DNA from: an uncultured Saprospiraceae bacterium
GTDB lineage: Bacteria > Bacteroidota > Bacteroidia > Chitinophagales > Saprospiraceae
DNA: 26,869 nucleotides
Reading direction: 5' to 3'
Assembly (NCBI GenBank): GCA_937967535.1
Contig: CALCMV010000166.1
Location: 1-26,869, forward strand
Translations under genes and position numbers: made by a program
Part shown: one piece after another, positions 22,929 through 26,869 of the stretch
How the letters are laid out: every line of letters begins with the position of its first letter
Position numbering within the stretch: the first letter of the stretch is position 1
Notes under the pieces: generated by a model
What the model saw: the letters and a program-made list of their open reading frames with translations, nothing else
The model's database searches: none
Told to the model about the DNA's origin: nothing

Positions 22929-23486
22929 ATGAACACAGAAATCCAACATATTGTCCCCGTTTTGCAAGCGGACGGGTTGATTATTTTACCGACAGATACC
23001 ATTTGGTGTTTAGCTTGTAATGCCTTGAATGAGAACGCTTTAGCGCGAATGTTTGCGATTCGGGAACGCGGCGATGATTATACTTTATTAATGGATAATT
23101 ATGCCCGATTGAAACAGTATATATCGCGTATTCACCCGAAAGCTGCTGCCTTAATTGATTATCATGAGCGACCGATGACCATCATTTACGAGCAAACAAC
23201 CGGATTGCCCAAATCTTCATTAGGAGAGAACGATAGCATTGGCATACAAGTTACAAAAGACGGTTTTTGCAAATCATTAATCGGAGAAATGGACATGCCT
23301 CTGGCAATAATGGCAGCGCATTATACAGACGAAGCTTACCCGCAAAATTTTTCTGAAATCAATACAAAACTCCTCCAAGCGGCTGATTATGTAGTCAAAT
23401 ACAGACGCGAAGAAACCGAAAAATACGAGCTACCCACCATGCTTCGCATCAAAAAAGATGGCGAATTGGTCTTCCTGCGAAAATAA
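22929..23486 (+). CDS. Second YrdC/YciO-domain protein
   Basis: A 185-aa Sua5/YciO/YrdC-family protein. It keeps the N-terminal PTDTIW (21-26) but has CL instead of GL after it; the central block reads HERPMTIIYEQ and SIGIQVT where TsaC has PGGLTLIM and a RIP, and the ATSAN element is replaced by IMAAHYTDEAYP. The C-terminal ELPTMLRIKKDGELVFLRK matches the usual STIV...LRKG ending. Bacteroidota often carry such a second YrdC-like protein. With altered nucleotide-site motifs it may bind RNA or a nucleotide without making threonylcarbamoyl-AMP, or act as a YciO-like enzyme; this is inference. An in-frame TTG at 22884 lies inside the inverted repeat, so the ATG at 22929 is chosen. Confidence 0.87.
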   Translation: MNTEIQHIVPVLQADGLIILPTDTIWCLACNALNENALARMFAIRERGDDYTLLMDNYARLKQYISRIHPKAAALIDYHERPMTIIYEQTTGLPKSSLGENDSIGIQVTKDGFCKSLIGEMDMPLAIMAAHYTDEAYPQNFSEINTKLLQAADYVVKYRREETEKYELPTMLRIKKDGELVFLRK

Positions 23487-23492
23487 GAGGGA

Positions 23493-23693
23493 GAGAGGAG
23501 AGAAAAGAGACATGAGAGACGAGACGTGAGAGAGATAAGAGTTTTTCTCATGTCTCGTCTCTCATGTCTCACGTCTCACGTCTCACGTCTCTTTTCTCTC
23601 CTCTCACGTCTCACGTCTCGTCTCTCACATCTCTCCTCTCACGTCTCGTCTCTCATGTCTCTCCTCTCACGTCTCACGTCTCGTCTCTCACAT
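23493..23693. repeat. Polypurine/polypyrimidine repeat array with long hairpin
   Basis: A purine-rich half (to about 23540) is followed by a pyrimidine-rich half built from CTCACGTCT/CTCTCATGT-type units. 23507-23530 pairs with 23547-23570 at 23 of 24 positions around a 16-nt loop; GAGAGGAGAGAAAAGAGAC at 23493-23511 also matches a later pyrimidine block. A roughly 33-nt unit (CTCTCACGTCTCACGTCTCG and on) occurs twice, with a variant between. It separates the tsa run from the convergent lipoprotein gene, whose stop codon directly abuts the array. Confidence 0.88.
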
Positions 23694-24269
23694 CTAATTA
23701 TGATAAGCAGTATTGTGAGCAAGTGTAGTACCGCATTTGCTACATGCTACTGCCGAACCTCCGCCACCGTCACAGCCTTTCGGACAAGTGTAGTGCCATA
23801 CGCCCTGTGAGTTTTGTGGTGGTTCGGGGGCTTTGGGAATGGTATTGCCTACGGGGGCAGTCGGGGTGATAGCCGGCGAAGCGAATGGATTATTGGCTGC
23901 GGGTTGGTTGAGTGTAGGTGGAGGTGTGGCAATAGTTGGTGTGGTGCTTGCCGCGCCGCCACTGTGATAGGCACTATTGTGCGCGAGTGTGGTACCACAT
24001 TTCGGACAAGGCATTGCTGTACCTGCGCCGCCTTCACAACCGTTGGAGCAAGTGTAATGCCACACACCCACCGAGTTTTGTGCCGGTTCGCCCTTTGCGT
24101 TGGGTGCATTGACATCGGTTGTGGTTGCCGGTGTGGTGCTTGGGGTAGTAAGCGGTGTTACAGCTACGTCGCCTGTGGAGTTGGCTGCATTATTGGCAGT
24201 ATCGGGACCACCACATGCCGTAAGCATTATTGATAGCATCACAAATGTGAGTATTCTCTGAATTAACAT
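23694..24269 (-). CDS. Lipoprotein with two Cys4/His motifs
   Basis: A 191-aa predicted lipoprotein. The lipobox LTAC puts the lipidated Cys at position 19, which makes the ATG at 24267-24269 the likely start rather than the in-frame upstream ATG at 24329. Low-complexity Thr/Pro/Ala linkers separate two near-identical 38-residue modules at 65-102 and 153-190: GVWHYTC, three residues, C, nine Gly-rich residues, CxKCGTTLAHNxAYH. Each has four Cys (74, 78, 88, 91; 162, 166, 176, 179) and three His, which suggests zinc or another metal ion; the C-x3-C-x9-C-x2-C spacing resembles a zinc ribbon. I recall similar single modules in other Bacteroidota envelope proteins, but no function is established. 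Confidence 0.75.
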   Translation of the reverse strand: MLIQRILTFVMLSIMLTACGGPDTANNAANSTGDVAVTPLTTPSTTPATTTDVNAPNAKGEPAQNSVGVWHYTCSNGCEGGAGTAMPCPKCGTTLAHNSAYHSGGAASTTPTIATPPPTLNQPAANNPFASPAITPTAPVGNTIPKAPEPPQNSQGVWHYTCPKGCDGGGGSAVACSKCGTTLAHNTAYHN

Positions 24270-24399
24270 AATAAATAATTTTGAATGGATGAATGTTGAA
24301 TTTTGAATGGTATAGGAGACGATAATCAATTACAAAAAGCAACATTTACTCGTTATTCTGTTCTTAAAAAAGCTAATATACTATTATTTAGGAACGACG

Positions 24400-24432
24400 C
24401 AAAAATAACTTTACATTTGGGTGCAGGACAAA
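24400..24432 (-). promoter_or_regulatory. Bacteroidota-type promoter for the lipoprotein gene
   Basis: On the minus strand, TTTG (24432-24429) is followed after 21 nt by TATTTTTG (24407-24400), which fits both the -33 and -7 elements. Transcription would start about 120 nt upstream of the ATG at 24269. The -33 box lies inside the outer arm of the neighbouring inverted repeat. Confidence 0.5.
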
Positions 24433-24637
24433 TCTTTAATTTTAGTAAAAAATGATTTAATGCGAGTTCTGTAATGACTGCTTTAGCTGTCAAGTATTTT
24501 TTATTTAAATTTTATAATTGGTTTAAAATGAATTACTTATGAAATATTTCTTATTATTTACTTGACAGCTAAAGCAGTCATTACAGGGTCTTAATTGCTC
24601 TCAGTTCAATTTGAAATTAAAGATTTATCTTGCACCC
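24419..24637. repeat. Nested inverted repeat with perfect 27-bp inner arms
   Basis: Inner arms 24470-24496 (TGTAATGACTGCTTTAGCTG then TCAAGTA) and 24559-24585 are perfect complements around 62 nt of AT-rich DNA. Outer arms 24419-24442 (GGGTGCAGGACAAATCTTTA...) and 24614-24637 are complementary with few mismatches. The inner arm belongs to the family of 19609-19782 and 13408-13431; the outer arm does not recur in the window. Confidence 0.88.
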
Positions 24638-24695
24638 TTACATTTTGACTTGTTCTTTCACTAAGGAGAAACCAATTTAGAGCATGAAGTATTCA

Positions 24696-25466
24696 TTAAT
24701 CGCCGGGCAATCTGCCAGAAAATTCACCTTGAATGTGTCGGCGAATTTTCCTGTTGTATTCGCTGAAATGTGTACTTTGTTGTTTGAGGGATATAGAAAT
24801 CGCAGATAAATTTTCATAAGCCACGACCAATTTTGCTTTTTGTTTTGGAGTAAAGACAATTTCGAAGCGCGTATATTTTCCTAAAAATTGTTTGCGGTCT
24901 TGAAAACTGAATGGTGTATCTTCGCTATAACCCGCAAAAGAGACTGCGAAAAATTCTTTTGCTGCAAGATGGTCTGGGTCGCTACCAATTTGCCCGCCCA
25001 CAAGATGCTCAATAAATAGTGAAAGGTCTTTTTTACGAGGATATTCAATTTCAGTGGCTTTTATGGATTTGATAATGCAAGATGATAAATAGTCTTTTCC
25101 TGAATAAGCTTTAGAGACGGTGAGGTAATAACCACTGTAATCGTATTTGACAAGTCCATTGATATAAAGTTTTTTATCAGTAAAGAATGTCAACTCTACA
25201 AAACCATTGATTATCAGGTTTAAGAGTGCCAATTCAACACTTTTCAATATCATGGTACTCCAATCTTTATGAGTGGTGGTTTTTGGGGAGATTAAATTGT
25301 ATCTGATGGCAGGTTCTTTACTAATTACTACCAAACCCGGATATTCGGTGATGTTTTGTTGTGCGGTTACTTGGACTTGATATTCTTCAAGACGAACTCT
25401 TTTGTAAAACTGAACGCCTATGAGCGTGGCTTCGTCGATAAGTGGTTTATTAGAATAATCGTCCAT
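24696..25466 (-). CDS. Uncharacterised protein, paralog C of a tandem family
   Basis: A 256-aa soluble protein with no signal peptide or membrane segment. It is clearly homologous to the 25689-26456 product over the whole length: LIGVQFYKRVRLEEYQVQVT, QQNITEYPGLVVI, SVELALLNLIINGFVELTFF, TDKKLY, KEFFAV and PKQKAKL have direct counterparts. I do not recognise the family. The run ELALLNLIINGFVEL, then a beta-hairpin, then KSIKATE and IEHLVGG, is reminiscent of the order of elements in GOLPH3/GPP34 proteins; this is only a fold idea. The C-terminal 40 residues are basic (YNRKIRRHIQGEF...). The region upstream of its start holds a degraded fragment of a third paralog. Confidence 0.75.
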   Translation of the reverse strand: MDDYSNKPLIDEATLIGVQFYKRVRLEEYQVQVTAQQNITEYPGLVVISKEPAIRYNLISPKTTTHKDWSTMILKSVELALLNLIINGFVELTFFTDKKLYINGLVKYDYSGYYLTVSKAYSGKDYLSSCIIKSIKATEIEYPRKKDLSLFIEHLVGGQIGSDPDHLAAKEFFAVSFAGYSEDTPFSFQDRKQFLGKYTRFEIVFTPKQKAKLVVAYENLSAISISLKQQSTHFSEYNRKIRRHIQGEFSGRLPGD

Positions 25467-25507
25467 AGGTTTATCTGATTGTTGGTTTTACTTTTTGGAT
25501 GAATTAA

Positions 25508-25640
25508 TTACTTCCGGAGTTTCAATTCTGCAAATTTATACGAATATAAATAATATGCCTGACTTTCGCGCTTGAGCGTTACTGAAATATCGGATAAAAT
25601 ATTGTGTACATTTCTTATTTTCTTCCTCTTAGGCAACTCG
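25508..25640 (-). pseudogene. 3' remnant of a third paralog (B)
   Basis: Read on the minus strand, this gap translates as PKRKKIRNVHNILSDIS, VTLKRESQAYYLYSYKF and AELKLRK followed by a TAA at 25508-25510. It lines up with PKQKAKLKAAYEVLHDIS, TTLKQESRAFYLYSDKF of paralog A, one residue shorter at the first block. Upstream the similarity stops at or within the hairpin 25631-25680; there is no start codon or N-terminal part. It is therefore a truncated third copy, and its DNA now forms the leader of paralog C; TAAATTTG (minus strand, 25538-25531) in it happens to fit the -7 consensus. Confidence 0.8.
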
Positions 25641-25680
25641 CAACAAGTAATTTTGACCAATTATTTGTTGCGAGTTGCCT
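25631..25680. repeat. 22-bp inverted repeat at the remnant boundary
   Basis: AGGCAACTCGCAACAAGTAATT (two blocks, 25631-25652) pairs with 25659-25680 at 21 of 22 positions, with a 6-nt loop. It has no T-tract on either side. It lies between the stop of paralog A and the remnant, so it may mark the break point of the old copy or act as a transcript-end structure. Confidence 0.85.
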
Positions 25681-25688
25681 TAATGTTC

Positions 25689-26456
25689 TTACCCTTTTGA
25701 TGTTCTGCGATGAAAGTCTGATTTGATAATTTCATAAAATTTATCACTGTACAGATAAAATGCCCTGCTTTCCTGCTTGAGAGTAGTCGAAATATCGTGT
25801 AAAACCTCATAAGCGGCTTTCAGTTTGGCTTTTTGTTTGGGTTCGATAATGATTTCATATTGGGAATACATACCAAGTAATCGGGAATCACTTTGGAGGG
25901 TCAACCAATTGAGCTTGCTCGTGTAGGTTCTAAGTAAGATTTCGAGAAATTCCTTTTGCGGATGCTTGTAATGATCAGTTCCGATACATCCGTCAATGAG
26001 ATGTCGAATGACATTTGCTAGCGTTGCTTTTTCGTTGCGTTCTTTCTCCACATATTTCACAGACCAGATGATGCGAGATGCCAAATGGTCGTTGCCCTCA
26101 TATGTTTTTTTGACCACCAAATAGTAATTGATGCGGTTGAGATTAATCAATTCACTGGCGTACGATTTTTTATCCGTAAAAACTGTCAATTCAACAAACT
26201 CATTGATTATCAGGTCTAAAAGTGCCAACTCAAGGCTGTGGTATACGATACCTCTCCAATCCATATGACCCGACGAAAGCGAACTGTATTTGATTTCAGG
26301 TTCATTGCCAATGGCTAATAATCCCGGATATTCAGCGATATTTTGTTGGGCATTTATCTGGATTTCGTGTTCTTCAAGGCGAGTTCTTTTGTACAGATTG
26401 ATACCCAAGAACGTAGTTTGTTGAATGATATGCTCCTTGTTGTTACTCATACTCAT
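25689..26456 (-). CDS. Uncharacterised protein, paralog A of a tandem family
   Basis: A 255-aa soluble protein, homologous to the 24696-25466 product. Shared landmarks are LGINLYKRTRLEEHEIQINA, QQNIAEYPGLLAI, SLELALLDLIINEFVELTVF, TDKKSY, YYLVVKKTYEGNDHLASRII, KEFLEILL and PKQKAKLKAAYEVL. Predicted helix-strand alternation with no Cys-rich, P-loop or nuclease motif. No family is recognised with confidence. Its ATG lies only three bases after the stop of the 102-aa gene, so the two are probably translationally coupled. It could be an immunity or adaptor protein, because repeated duplication and decay at one locus is common for those, but no toxin is visible here. Confidence 0.75.
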   Translation of the reverse strand: MSMSNNKEHIIQQTTFLGINLYKRTRLEEHEIQINAQQNIAEYPGLLAIGNEPEIKYSSLSSGHMDWRGIVYHSLELALLDLIINEFVELTVFTDKKSYASELINLNRINYYLVVKKTYEGNDHLASRIIWSVKYVEKERNEKATLANVIRHLIDGCIGTDHYKHPQKEFLEILLRTYTSKLNWLTLQSDSRLLGMYSQYEIIIEPKQKAKLKAAYEVLHDISTTLKQESRAFYLYSDKFYEIIKSDFHRRTSKG

Positions 26457-26459
26457 GTG

Positions 26460-26768
26460 TTATAACTCATAGTAAGATTCTCGTCCCAAATGCTGAATAT
26501 TGTCGTCTGCCAAATGCTTCAAGTCATCCCCGCCATCTATCCCAATCCAATCATCAATAGAGCCTCTGAAACAATATCTTTGAAATTCGTACTCGCCATC
26601 TTTGTCCTTTATGATTCTCATTCGCTCTTCATATCTCGCAGATGCCTGAACGACACTCCTCAACCTATGCTCACTGATTACTCTGTCTCTCCACATATCT
26701 GTGATTCTCTCAATATCTTCACGCTTAATAAGAGCATGTTTAAATTTTTTCTGCCTGATAACCAACAT
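26460..26768 (-). CDS. Uncharacterised 102-aa charged protein
   Basis: A 102-aa, mostly helical, charged protein: IRQKKFKHALIKREDIERIT, HRLRSVVQASARYEERMRII, then an acidic C-terminal part with WIGIDGGDDLKHLADDNIQ. No signal peptide or known motif. It is placed as the first whole gene of a unit with paralog A (three-base gap), and a possible coding end lies 30 bases upstream of it. Although short, its position and the tight coupling argue that it is real; a longer plus-strand frame over the same DNA (26490-26813) looks like a shadow. Function unknown. Confidence 0.55.
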   Translation of the reverse strand: MLVIRQKKFKHALIKREDIERITDMWRDRVISEHRLRSVVQASARYEERMRIIKDKDGEYEFQRYCFRGSIDDWIGIDGGDDLKHLADDNIQHLGRESYYEL

Positions 26769-26797
26769 TTTATGAACTTGGCTTCACATCAAATCGG

Positions 26798-26869
26798 TCA
26801 TTTATCCCGATAAACTCCCTCTTTGATGCCTCGCCAAAACCATAAACTGTTGATTATCAGTTTGAAAAA
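26798..26869 (-). CDS. Possible 3' end of an upstream gene, cut by the window edge
   Basis: From the window edge an open minus-strand frame reads FFKLIINSLWFWRGIKEGVY, RDK, then TGA at 26798-26800. It ends 29 bases before the ATG of the 102-aa gene, a spacing consistent with an operon. With only 23 codons this is weak; no family can be named. Confidence 0.3.
   Translation of the reverse strand, partial: FFKLIINSLWFWRGIKEGVYRDK

Larger units (their letters stand above)
24270..24695. other. 426-base gap with promoter and nested inverted repeat
   Basis: No gene is seen. It contains the lipoprotein promoter candidate (24400-24432) and the nested inverted repeat (24419-24637), then about 58 bases to the stop codon of the minus-strand paralog. 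Confidence 0.6.

Noticed and set aside
23493..23693. Repeat array considered as a CRISPR
   Set aside because: Units are contiguous with no unique spacers, lengths vary, and no cas gene is present.
23526..23810. 94-codon plus-strand frame over the CTCACGTCT array
   Set aside because: It is a translation of the simple repeat (Ser/Leu/Arg/His only) that continues into the antisense of the lipoprotein gene.
1..26869. Search for tRNA, rRNA, insertion sequences, phage genes and classical defence systems
   Set aside because: No tRNA cloverleaf, rRNA segment, transposase, integrase or known defence gene was recognised. The inverted repeats lack any adjacent transposase in this window.

Overview
The window reads as a chromosomal stretch of a Bacteroidota bacterium, most likely a Saprospiria- or Chitinophagia-like lineage (the phylum is well supported, the lower rank is a guess). 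The evidence is three proteins with C-terminal type IX secretion (T9SS) sorting domains, a TonB-dependent outer-membrane receptor of the Bacteroidota beta-barrel type, -7 promoter boxes of the form TAnnTTTG, moderate-to-low GC genes and very AT-rich intergenic DNA. No rRNA, tRNA, CRISPR array, intact insertion sequence or prophage gene is visible.

Layout. 1-7.4 kb is housekeeping and general-purpose: an AAA-ATPase/PD-(D/E)XK protein (-), a LolA-like periplasmic protein (+), the mechanosensitive channel MscL (+), a serine beta-lactamase-like hydrolase (-), a cold-shock-domain protein with a basic N-terminal extension (-) and a BaiN/YhiN-type flavoprotein (-). 7.4-13.8 kb holds two convergent T9SS cargo genes with about 1.3 kb of AT-rich, repeat-filled DNA on each side; one repeat is present in opposite orientations on the two sides. 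13.8-19.6 kb carries a TonB-dependent receptor, a fatty-acyl desaturase that looks strikingly like eukaryotic sphingolipid delta-4 desaturase (DEGS1), and a secreted endonuclease I with a T9SS tail. 19.8-23.5 kb is a same-strand run tsaE-tsaB-tsaC-tsaD plus a second YrdC-domain gene: the complete bacterial set for the tRNA t6A37 modification in one place. 23.7-26.9 kb, all on the minus strand, has a lipoprotein with two copies of a four-cysteine motif, then an unrecognised locus: a 102-aa protein, two full-length paralogs of about 255 aa and, between them, a decayed 3' fragment of a third paralog.

The most striking pattern outside genes is inverted-repeat structure. Many intergenic gaps contain two inverted arms of 17-80 nt around a spacer that is usually AT-rich. 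The arms belong to several sequence families; some families recur at distant sites, and others appear unique to their gap. In the tsa cluster three successive gaps carry three unrelated inverted repeats, and two of them include the upstream stop codon. Whether these are transcription or mRNA-stability structures, traces of a non-autonomous mobile family, or both, cannot be settled from one window.

The best candidates for new biology are the DEGS1-like desaturase (bacterial sphingolipid desaturation), the self-duplicating 24.7-26.8 kb family (a remote GOLPH3/GPP34-like fold is a low-confidence idea), and the intergenic inverted-repeat system.
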